A stretch of DNA of 51,023 nucleotides from contig JAIBBP010000112.1 in assembly GCA_019694615.1 (NCBI GenBank), positions 1 to 51,023 on the forward strand. Direction: 5' to 3'. The translations under genes were made by a program, and so were the position numbers. Positions 18,601 through 26,261 of the stretch are shown here, piece after piece; the stretch's first letter is position 1; every line of letters begins with the position of its first letter. Source of the stretch: Microthrixaceae bacterium. GTDB taxonomy: Bacteria > Actinomycetota > Acidimicrobiia > Acidimicrobiales > Microtrichaceae. The notes beneath the pieces were generated by a model, which had not been told where the DNA came from, did not search any database, and worked only from the letters and a program-made list of their open reading frames with translations.

Positions 18601-21600
18601 ATGCTCCTTCGATCGAGATGTTGACCGGGGCCGTGCCCTGGGTCGGGCGATCAACACCGTGACGGGGATACAGCGTGCACGAGTAAGACCCATCGGCCCC
18701 GGTGACGGCGGCACAGGTGTCGAGACGACCCTCCGTGAGGGTCATGTGCAGTCCCGAGATGGGCATGGTCGTCCCGTCGGGCAAAGCCGAGGTGACACGG
18801 CCGGTCACCTCGTACCCACACGTCGCCCGCGCCAGGGCCGCGTCGTCGGTGCCGGCAGCCATCTCCGTGGCGAGCATTTCGACGACGTAGTCGTGGTCGT
18901 CGGGCGACGCGACCCCGCAGATCACCTCGATCCCCGACAGGTAGGCCTGGGCCTGGGCACGCTTCGCTTCGACGTCGGCCGGATCGAAGCCGTACATCGG
19001 GTCGTCGAACCCGTCGTAGCGTTCGCTGAACAGCGAGTCTGACAGGTTGGTGATACGCCACGATCCGGCGAGGTTCAGTAGGTCGGCGCCGTGCAGCCTT
19101 ACGTCACGGAGCTGGTACGACGTGCCGTCGCGACCTCGGAGGTCGTTGGTGGGATCGCCGTCTGGTGATCCCAACAACCCCGTGACCTGGGCACCGGTGT
19201 CGAGCGAGAAGGTGACGTTCATGGTGTCGTAGGACATGAACTGGCTGACGGCGATCGAGCCGGAAGGAGTGGTGACCTTCCACACCGGCACCAACCAGAT
19301 GAAGTCCAACTCGGCGGTGATCGACACCCCGGACGAGACCTCGATCGTCGACCCGTAGGGCATCTGGGTGACCTCGCCGTCGACCTTCAGCCTGATCCCC
19401 GGGCTGGCGGACCTCGAGTACCACTCGAAGAGGTGGCCGTCGACCCGGGCGGCGACGGCGGTAATCCCCGTCGCCTCGGAACCGGACCTGAACTTCTCCT
19501 GGCGGGCCTGCACCGCGATGTCCGGTCCGCCAGCGGCTGGCATGGCGTACCAGTACTCACCTTTGGTCTGGGCGCCGAAGCGATCACCTCCGAACGTTGA
19601 GAGGTGGGGATCACCCCACGACCCCGCGGTGTCGCACCGGTCGGGGTCACCGGGGAGGCCGGCCTGCTCGACCACGAGGGTGAACGAACCTCGACCGATG
19701 AGGTCTTCGGCGACTGCAGGACGCGACGTGTACGGATACCGGAGGGTGCGCGGGGCCGCGCCTCCGCACGACGGCTTCTGCGCTGGGACGGTGAGGGAGA
19801 TGTCACCCTCCTGGAAGCCGGCGAGGAACAGCTTGCCCGCGCCGGTACCCGCGCCGTCGACGACGATCGGATGCGGTCCGTCGGTCTTCACGTGGGTCGT
19901 GACCGTGCCTCCCGCTGCTCCCACCGAGAACGACTTCGGGCTGGCGTCCAGGTAGACGTCCCGACAATCAGCGGACACATCCAACGTGTCGGACATGGTG
20001 AGACCGGTCTCGCTGTTGAGCGCGGACACGACGATCTGCGCTGATACCCGACTGGGCTGTGCGGAGCAGTCGACGGTGACGCTGATCGGTGTCACCGACT
20101 CGTCCTCGGCGGTGAACGTGCCCGAACCAGGGGTCAGGGTGAGCCAGTCCGGCTTGCCGGCGACCATCCATTCCTCGCCGCGAAGGAGGGTGGCCTTGAG
20201 GTTGACGGTCGTCGGGAAGCCCGTCTGGTCGGAGCGGAACGAGACCGACTCCCGGTCCAGGCTGAGGTCGGGTTGTAGGCATTTGGCCTGGAACTTGCCG
20301 CCGTAGGCATCGACCGCCTGCGCGGCGCCGTCGATGAAGCTCGGAGCGACAACGAGAATGTTGACCGGATCATGGCCGATGGTGTCGCAGATCTCCTCGG
20401 TGATGGCGACGGTCCCGTCGAAGGTCAACGCGTTCGCCGCCAGGTCGCCCGGCAGTTCCTCGTAGTCGACGACGTTCTGCCGGACGTAGAGCTTCGCAGA
20501 GTTGATCGACTGGTGGATGGCCGGTTCGGCCCCCTTCAGAGTGGCCTGCACCCGCAGGGTCTCGCCGGTCCGGAGGGTGACCGGGCTCGAGTCCTCGGCC
20601 CCATCGACCCAGAGCTGCATGGGACTCTCAGGGTCCGGGTTGATCGGCTCGTAGATCGACACGATCGGCTCGGCCACTTCGAAGAGGGTGACGCCGATCG
20701 CGTTCTTGACCTTCTCCGCGTCGAGACCGATGCCGGCGGTCATCCTGGCGAGCGCTTCGCTGCCCAACTCCCCCTTGGCGTACAGCTCGATAGCGGAGCG
20801 GGTCTCAGCCTCCGCGTTTTGCAGGACACGTGCAGTGGTCTCGCGGGCAGTCACCAGCCTCGGCCCAACGACGACGTTCGCGACGTCGAAGAATCCTTCA
20901 TTCGGGTCGCCGAGCAACTTCGCCCACCGTCCTGCCAACGATCCACCGACCTGGAAGCCGAACGACACCTTGGCGCCCAGCATGGCGCTCATCTCGAGCT
21001 TTGCGGCAACCAATCGGTCGTTCAACCCCAGGGTGCGGTCCAGTTCCGGGGTGCAATCCTTGGTACTCACGTCCCGCCTCAGGGGAACCACGTTCGCCAG
21101 GCGCCCCTGGGGGCCGCTCCGGGCGATGAAGCCCACCCGTTGGTCGTTGGTGCCGACGCACGTGACCACGAAGTCGATCGACGGACCACCTTCGAGTGCG
21201 AGCTCGAAGGTGCCCAGCACGTCGGCCTTGATGGCGAACGCCAGCACGGACGCGGCAGGACCCATCGGAACCGGAATTGTCTTCAGGCCGAGGGCCTTGC
21301 TGCACTCGGCCGGCACCGCGACCGATGCCTGGATCTTGCCCGAGAAGCTGACCGTCAACTCAGACGTGTAGCCCGCGAGCATGAACACGTGCTCGGCGCG
21401 GGGCGCTGCGTCAGCGTCGATCAGAGCAGAGAAGTCGAACTGCGGATGGAGTTCGTAACGCGGATCCGGCCCCTTCAGCTTGGCGATCGCCGCTTTGAGC
21501 TCGGCTTTGCAGACGACCGGGCTCGCCGGGTTCACCTGGGTCCGGACCAGCGCACGGGTCAATTCGGTTCCCACCCCACGGCTGCGGTGGCGGGCGACCT

Positions 21601-22696
21601 GGACGGGGGTTCCGTCGGGACCGACCACGTTCATGACGACGTTCGTGACCGGATCCTCGCACTCCTCGACCGGCGAGCCGTCAGGGCAAGAGGTCACCAT
21701 CTCGTAGCTCTCGGGCACGACGCCAGCGCGGACAAGCCGGTTGTCGCGGGTCGCCAACTCGTCGGCCGTGGCATCGAGGTCGACGGGATCGGGCGCCCAC
21801 TTCATCCGCGCGTAGAGGTCCGTCAGCGCCAGTCCCTGGACGGTCACCAGGCTGTAGGTCCGGCCGTCGGCGCCCACCCGCTCGACCGCAGCCACGACCT
21901 CACCGGCGATGCCGTTCGACCCGCTGCTGAGCAGCTTGGCTCCAACGGCGGGGGCGGGGCCGCGCAGGACGTACGGCATCCGGACGGCACCGGGGTCATT
22001 GGGCTCCTCCGGCTCGTCGTCGATGTCAACGTCGGTGTCGACGGGGACGAACGCGCGGTCCTTGAGCTCCTGCCAGGTGAACGGCCCGACAGCCTCGTCG
22101 GTGACGAAGGAGTCCCGTTGGTCGAGGAAGTCGACGCCTGGCGCAGCGCCGGCCAACGGGAAGGCGATCGACGACGGCGCCACGACCGTCACGTCGGGCT
22201 GGGGTTGAACGGTGTAGACCTCGGCCGTGGCGGCCAACGCCTGGCCCGGAACCCGAGTCGCCACGACGATGCCGCCGACCTCGTCGGTTGCCGTCACCCG
22301 GAACCGGCCACCGCCGAGATCATCGACCTGGAACGCTGTGGTGTCGCCGAGCACCTCGGTGGTTACGCCATCGGGAACGTCTGCACCGGTGGGTTCGCCG
22401 TCGACGTAGGACCCGACTCCGATCTCGACGGCCTGGCCGGCTCCGGTGAACATCACCGACGGCTCGGTGTAGGCGTATGTCGTGGCCGGCTCCGCAGGCG
22501 GCACCGTGGAGGTGCTCGACGTGGATGTGCTCGACGTCGTGGTGGACGTGGGTTGGTCCGGTTCGGGGACGCACGCGGCCACCACCAGGCACGCGCCGAA
22601 CAGTAGGAGAAACGTCGTGGCGATCGACCCACGCCAATTACCGCTGCCGGTCCGGAAACCTCCCGGAAGCCGTTGCCCTCTATCTCGTCCGATCAT
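15641..22696 (-). CDS. Giant lipoprotein with VWD domain and repeated Ig-like domains
   Basis: The ATG at 22696 gives 2351 residues; further upstream the open frame is only the antisense of the regulator gene. The signal has a hydrophobic core and the lipobox VVAAC, followed by a Thr/Ser-rich linker. BACON-like beta domains lie near residues 810-990. A von Willebrand type D domain lies at about 1020-1215: GSWGDPHLSTFGG at its start and a Ca-loop-like LLGSPDGDPTND. From about 1300 to the C-terminus come roughly eight beta-sandwich repeats of about 100 residues, several with GQPLGP in the first strand pair. It probably forms a long outer-surface adhesin or matrix protein. The stop overlaps the GTG of the beta-helix protein gene. 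Confidence 0.82.
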   Translation of the reverse strand: MIGRDRGQRLPGGFRTGSGNWRGSIATTFLLLFGACLVVAACVPEPDQPTSTTTSSTSTSSTSTVPPAEPATTYAYTEPSVMFTGAGQAVEIGVGSYVDGEPTGADVPDGVTTEVLGDTTAFQVDDLGGGRFRVTATDEVGGIVVATRVPGQALAATAEVYTVQPQPDVTVVAPSSIAFPLAGAAPGVDFLDQRDSFVTDEAVGPFTWQELKDRAFVPVDTDVDIDDEPEEPNDPGAVRMPYVLRGPAPAVGAKLLSSGSNGIAGEVVAAVERVGADGRTYSLVTVQGLALTDLYARMKWAPDPVDLDATADELATRDNRLVRAGVVPESYEMVTSCPDGSPVEECEDPVTNVVMNVVGPDGTPVQVARHRSRGVGTELTRALVRTQVNPASPVVCKAELKAAIAKLKGPDPRYELHPQFDFSALIDADAAPRAEHVFMLAGYTSELTVSFSGKIQASVAVPAECSKALGLKTIPVPMGPAASVLAFAIKADVLGTFELALEGGPSIDFVVTCVGTNDQRVGFIARSGPQGRLANVVPLRRDVSTKDCTPELDRTLGLNDRLVAAKLEMSAMLGAKVSFGFQVGGSLAGRWAKLLGDPNEGFFDVANVVVGPRLVTARETTARVLQNAEAETRSAIELYAKGELGSEALARMTAGIGLDAEKVKNAIGVTLFEVAEPIVSIYEPINPDPESPMQLWVDGAEDSSPVTLRTGETLRVQATLKGAEPAIHQSINSAKLYVRQNVVDYEELPGDLAANALTFDGTVAITEEICDTIGHDPVNILVVAPSFIDGAAQAVDAYGGKFQAKCLQPDLSLDRESVSFRSDQTGFPTTVNLKATLLRGEEWMVAGKPDWLTLTPGSGTFTAEDESVTPISVTVDCSAQPSRVSAQIVVSALNSETGLTMSDTLDVSADCRDVYLDASPKSFSVGAAGGTVTTHVKTDGPHPIVVDGAGTGAGKLFLAGFQEGDISLTVPAQKPSCGGAAPRTLRYPYTSRPAVAEDLIGRGSFTLVVEQAGLPGDPDRCDTAGSWGDPHLSTFGGDRFGAQTKGEYWYAMPAAGGPDIAVQARQEKFRSGSEATGITAVAARVDGHLFEWYSRSASPGIRLKVDGEVTQMPYGSTIEVSSGVSITAELDFIWLVPVWKVTTPSGSIAVSQFMSYDTMNVTFSLDTGAQVTGLLGSPDGDPTNDLRGRDGTSYQLRDVRLHGADLLNLAGSWRITNLSDSLFSERYDGFDDPMYGFDPADVEAKRAQAQAYLSGIEVICGVASPDDHDYVVEMLATEMAAGTDDAALARATCGYEVTGRVTSALPDGTTMPISGLHMTLTEGRLDTCAAVTGADGSYSCTLYPRHGVDRPTQGTAPVNISIEGAWAAGDPAVITGSASAPSLAPLGGDHFTTTSDFSVDAADLVQLHVAGRLQSDLTGDGLDPIVDPVSATVTLRDTGGALLKRYEQTIVPDTSGDYSFLRYLQGNTASAELRLNIVGFPEDRPTFTFATHPGENEFEANVSQRPPLAAVSGVLVNGAGQPLGPTAIEVTGTTGGTPNNARHQRVVVPDATGAYRVVVPLSSSSTGFVARAMVGVIQADYPSITVGSVQVGLNESTLSTTYDPPVARLSGTLTDGAGQPLGPTEVIFTSYTAAGNLLSSHSAVATPDATGAYTVEHALPLTATKARMSVYVGAFTSDAQVVVIDPVSEGVNSRTLNYVLREAQVDLRGHLTGLDMVTGSIGALPSPQRLRYTPRDESGTQLEEPKTIEVVVDPTDGAYATTFEVPSATASMDVELVVGTYTADRPRTTVNGITAGQTTVADFDANFTPTVLKVHGSIVLGGVPQTAGVRIEVREADGAGGTTSTTRVVSPGAAGTYEADVVLHLASTSATVTVVPVGAESRSETVMVNPVTPGWMDVPVVIDSSDTQLRAGGELVFFGEVQNGPVEVRLRSYDENLAEIGPGGRLVTLVAYGLLGGIFDETIDLDPATRFATLTAEVPVAEAGETVGITSELIDITPGVVSPTTWYTDGAYVSVDAALTMNGDPIGTSAIPVITRAFDLGASSETGGSPRHQSTQTITPDSQGHLQLSTFVPVNPNDSSQPALVEFELPGNFFPIVHQVFLSRGLAVYVESTQLDLYSELRDVIVRMARNDDAQLEFISYRMPSAQADSAIDYLSKEVEASAALPAAWDPNEQAYRFAIPVSLDSTHLRLRIRDQLWPLGTGAPTSDYMIEIPAGTSAVEFTPTEGEDVSWDGWSRTTGGDDPENSCGLLNPRRVPAQVEVLLGWEDPDDPDQMIYVRRFDSVWLVPDLEGEFSFPFRVDTVGYSELVVNLTSEPFGSAAGASGSTTIDLSDHAVGDPIVVELDNMVGCP

Positions 22697-22886
22697 GTTT
22701 CGGCTCCCAGCGCCCAGGAGGCGGCTTCTTCGACCAACCCCCGATTTCGGGAACGTAACGACCACGTCTAACGGCGGACTAACAGCCGGTTGCACGAGGT
22801 CCGATTCATCGGCGATCAGGTCCGTCCTGGCTCGCGGAGCGAGGTCATCGCGGCGATCCGGCGCTAGGAGAGCCTGGATCGATACC

Positions 22887-25800
22887 GTGGGCCGTGTGAC
22901 CGTGGTACTCGTGCTGGGGACCTGCGCCGTGCGGGTCGATGACGCACTGGTTGAGCTCAGCCCCGTCCAGCGGATGTTGCTGACCCGGCTGGCGATAGCC
23001 CGACCCCACGCAGTGCCGCTCGACGACCTCGTCGACACCGTGTGGGCCTCGGAGCCACCCGCCACCGCCCGCGCGTCGATACACAACCAGGTCAGCCGGA
23101 TCCGATCGCGCGTCCACCACGACGCCATCACGACCGATGGCGACCGGTATCGGCTGGAGCTCACCACGGACGCAGAGGAGGCGACCGACGCGCTCAGTCG
23201 GGCTGAGAGCCTCCTGCAGGACGGGCGTCCGGGGTCGGCTCTCGACGTGGCACAGGCTGCGCTCGAGCTGTTCCGGGGGCCGCCGCTCGATGACCTCGAT
23301 GGTCCTGACGCGGTCCCGCACCGGATGCGCTTCGCGGAGCTGCAGCGAGCATTGGAGACCGTCCGCCTGTCGGCCGGCGTCTTGGACGGGCGGATCAACT
23401 GGGCGGTCGTCGAGGCAGAGCGACTGGTCGCGGCGACCCCTCACGACGAACAGCGTTGGTCGCTGCTGGTCCGGGCGTTGCACGTTGCAGGTCGACCCGG
23501 CGACGCCCTCGGCGCCTATGACCGAGCCCGCCGGGCCATCGCAGGTGGGCTCGGACTCCCTCCGGGTGAGGCGCTCCGAGCGGCCGAGGCAGCCGTCCTG
23601 GGCCGAGATCCGAGCACGTCACCCCGGTCGCTGCACCACCCGGTAGTCCGCAAGGGTCTCGTGGACCGCGTCGTTGCGCTCGTCGAGGTGGGCGTGAACA
23701 TCACACTCGTGGGCGAGGCGGGCATCGGGAAGACCTCCGCGATGAACGGCGTCTTCCGGCAGATGGCCCAGCGGGGGACGAAGGTGGGTCGAGCGGAGTT
23801 CGTGCCCCAGCCCGGTCGCGCCACCGCGACCCTGGAGGATCTACTCCTCGACCTGCAAACCGAGATGGATCCCCAGTTGCCTCCCGTGGCGGCCTTCACC
23901 GGGGCCATTACCACGCTGGCCGAAGAAGGACCCGTGCTGCTCTGCGTCGACGACATCGACTACGCAGGTCCCACGTCTCTCGCCGCACTCCGTGCCGCCG
24001 CAGGCGTTCCGCTCGTGGTCGTTCTCGCCACGTCGTCGGTGAGCGGTCCAATCGCTTGGGACGAGGGACAGCAGCTGACGGTCGAGCCGTTGACGAGGGC
24101 CGAGGTCGACGAGCTCGTCGAACAGCTCAGGGGATCCGCCCTCCGCCGGCCCTTGCTGGACTGGGTCGACACGATGTCGGGCGGCAACCCCACCCTCGTC
24201 GAGCACCTCCTCGACGAGCTGGGCTCCGACGCGTCACCCGACAGCGAGGACGTATCGCCGCCGATCACATCGGCCGGCCTCCACGAGGTCGTCCGACGTC
24301 GGTTGTCCCGAGTGCATCCGTCGATCAGCGACGCGCTCGACGTCGCGGCAGTCTGCGGCCCGCGATTCCCCGAGTTGCTCCTCCGAAGCCTGGCGTCGGC
24401 AGACGGCGTCGACGGCGCACTCGCGGAGGGACTGCTTCTCGCGGGTGAGGCCGTGACGACGGATGGGACCGCCCCCAGTCGAACTCTCGCGTTCCGACAT
24501 GGAGCCGTGCAGCAGGTGCTCGAGAGCAGTCTCGCTCCGGGGCGGCGCATCGAGATCCACCACGCTGCTGTCGCAGCGTTGGAACGTCTCGACGCACCGG
24601 CCGCGATGATCGCCGTGCACGCATTCGCCGCAGCTGAGATCGACCGGCGCGATGCGATCCGCTGGACCAGCGCGGCCGGGGTCGACGCCTCGGCGATCGG
24701 CGCCCATGCCGAGGCGGCGAACTGGTTCGAGCAGGCCGCGAGCGTCGCGTCGACGACCGATGACCGCGCCGGTCAGGTGACGGCGATGATCGCATCGGCG
24801 GACTCGCTCCGGATGGCCGGATTTCCCGAACAGGAGGTCGCCCTGTTCCGCGCCGTGGACGCGGCCACCGACCTCGGCGATCCGGACCTGATGGCAGATG
24901 CCACCTTCGCCCTCCTGCAGCTCGGGGCGACGACGGAGTCGGGTGCAATCCACGAAAGGGCCGTCGCGGCGGCGGACCGGACGCTCACAATCGTTCGGGA
25001 TCCCGAACGACGAGCCCGGGTCGCTGCAGCGGCGGCCCTCGCGTACTCGCTGACCGAGTCGTCAGACCGGTGCCGGCCGCTCTTCCTCGAGGCAGTCTCC
25101 CTCGCGTCCAGAGACGATACGAGGCGGGCCATCCTGCCGTTCGCGTTCCTCGCACTCGGCCACCCGTCCGACCTCCAGCAACGCGAGGAGCTGACCGCCG
25201 AGCTCATCGAGCTCGCCCATCGCGACGACGACCCGGTTGCGGCGTTCGAGGGACACCAGCTCGCGTTCTCGGTGGCGATACAGCGCTCGGACGGGCCCCG
25301 CATGCGAGCGAGCCTGGCGAGTCTCGAGGCTCTGGTCCCGCGCGTGGGCGACGTCGGCCGACGATGGGCGATCCACTACCACCGCGCGGCGGTGGAACAC
25401 CTCGATGCCAAGCTGGACGCTGCCGAGAGGTCCGCCGAGACGGCGATGGAGCTGTTTGCCCCGATCTCGCCGTCCCGGGCCTTCGCCACGTACGGAGGAC
25501 AGCTGCTCCCGATCCGCATCGCACAGGGCCGGCTCGCCGAGCTCCGCCGGTCGATCGAGGCGCTCGTCGCCGATCAGCCTGGTGTCCCTGCCTGGCGTGC
25601 AGCGCTCGCGCTGGCGGTGGTGGACGAAGACCGGGACCGCGCGGCGGACCTCACGAACTCGGCGTTGGCCGACGTCGCCGAGGACTTCACCTGGCTGGCC
25701 GCACACGTGATCGGCGGACGAGCCGCTTCCCGAGCAGGGTCGGTGCCGATCATCGACCGGTACCTCGACCGGTTGCAGCCGTGGTCTGGGCTGGTGTGCT

Positions 25801-25976
25801 GGCAGGGGACCTGCTCCTATGGCCCCGTCGACACGGTGATCGCGATGCTGCAGGAGGCGGCTGGTCGCCTCGAGCTCGCCCGCGCCCATGCCGAGCGCGC
25901 ACGAGAACAGGCGAGCCGCCTCGGGGCGAGCGTGTTCGAGCCCGAGCTGGACGCGCTGCTCGATCGCATCTCCTGA
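22887..25976 (+). CDS. SARP/AfsR-type regulator with an ATPase domain and TPR-like C-terminus
   Basis: A protein of about 1029 residues. The N-terminus is an OmpR-type winged helix (residues 1-95, with ASIHNQVSRIRSRV in the recognition region), then a bacterial transcriptional activation domain (about 100-250). A STAND-type ATPase follows, with Walker A GEAGIGKT near 275 and Walker B LLCVDDID near 350. A long helical, TPR-like region fills the rest. No LuxR helix-turn-helix ends it. The start is uncertain: GTGs at 22887 and 22896 are both possible, with AGGAG at 22866-22870. It is divergent from the VWD lipoprotein gene across about 190 bases, so it may control the surface-protein pair. Confidence 0.85.
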   Translation: MGRVTVVLVLGTCAVRVDDALVELSPVQRMLLTRLAIARPHAVPLDDLVDTVWASEPPATARASIHNQVSRIRSRVHHDAITTDGDRYRLELTTDAEEATDALSRAESLLQDGRPGSALDVAQAALELFRGPPLDDLDGPDAVPHRMRFAELQRALETVRLSAGVLDGRINWAVVEAERLVAATPHDEQRWSLLVRALHVAGRPGDALGAYDRARRAIAGGLGLPPGEALRAAEAAVLGRDPSTSPRSLHHPVVRKGLVDRVVALVEVGVNITLVGEAGIGKTSAMNGVFRQMAQRGTKVGRAEFVPQPGRATATLEDLLLDLQTEMDPQLPPVAAFTGAITTLAEEGPVLLCVDDIDYAGPTSLAALRAAAGVPLVVVLATSSVSGPIAWDEGQQLTVEPLTRAEVDELVEQLRGSALRRPLLDWVDTMSGGNPTLVEHLLDELGSDASPDSEDVSPPITSAGLHEVVRRRLSRVHPSISDALDVAAVCGPRFPELLLRSLASADGVDGALAEGLLLAGEAVTTDGTAPSRTLAFRHGAVQQVLESSLAPGRRIEIHHAAVAALERLDAPAAMIAVHAFAAAEIDRRDAIRWTSAAGVDASAIGAHAEAANWFEQAASVASTTDDRAGQVTAMIASADSLRMAGFPEQEVALFRAVDAATDLGDPDLMADATFALLQLGATTESGAIHERAVAAADRTLTIVRDPERRARVAAAAALAYSLTESSDRCRPLFLEAVSLASRDDTRRAILPFAFLALGHPSDLQQREELTAELIELAHRDDDPVAAFEGHQLAFSVAIQRSDGPRMRASLASLEALVPRVGDVGRRWAIHYHRAAVEHLDAKLDAAERSAETAMELFAPISPSRAFATYGGQLLPIRIAQGRLAELRRSIEALVADQPGVPAWRAALALAVVDEDRDRAADLTNSALADVAEDFTWLAAHVIGGRAASRAGSVPIIDRYLDRLQPWSGLVCWQGTCSYGPVDTVIAMLQEAAGRLELARAHAERAREQASRLGASVFEPELDALLDRIS

Positions 25977-25994
25977 GACGAGCTCCGCGGATTG

Positions 25995-26261
25995 TCACAC
26001 CGACTCGATGCGTTCGCCGAACGCGAGCAGCTCGGGATCGGTGGTGACGCGTCGGCGGTACGGGACGACGAGCGCGGTCGCAGCGGCGTCACCCACGATG
26101 CGATGGTCGGGTGCACGGTCGTCGCGTTCGTCCACCGCGATACCGCCTCCGGTGAACCGCAGCCGAACGGGTCCAGTCTCAAACCGGGCGATGGTCCCGA
26201 TGGAGTTGACCCGGGATCTCGGACACCCGAGCCTGGGAGTAGTTCCTCGAAGACGCGTCAT
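25995..26261 (-). pseudogene. C-terminal fragment of a mycothiol isomerase-family gene
   Basis: The last 70 or so codons before the stop at 25995 read RFETGPVRLRF, then RIVGDAAATALVVPYRRRVT and a short ending. They align with the C-terminal domain of the intact family member at 40080-40844, which has VADAAELALAFPYRRRAIT at the same place. The N-terminal DinB-like domain is absent; upstream sequence runs into the 3' end of the helicase gene. The fragment has no start signal. It marks the edge between the regulator gene and the defence-like operon and is probably a leftover from insertion of the latter. Confidence 0.6.

Noticed and set aside
20372..22606. Plus-strand open frame of 744 codons within the giant lipoprotein gene
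   Set aside because: Rich in Arg, Gly, His and Asp without motifs, and it is the complement of a well-supported lipoprotein N-terminal half.
22697..23398. N-terminal extension of the giant lipoprotein frame
   Set aside because: It is antisense to the winged-helix domain of the regulator gene, lacks protein character, and would place the lipoprotein signal 235 residues inside the protein.
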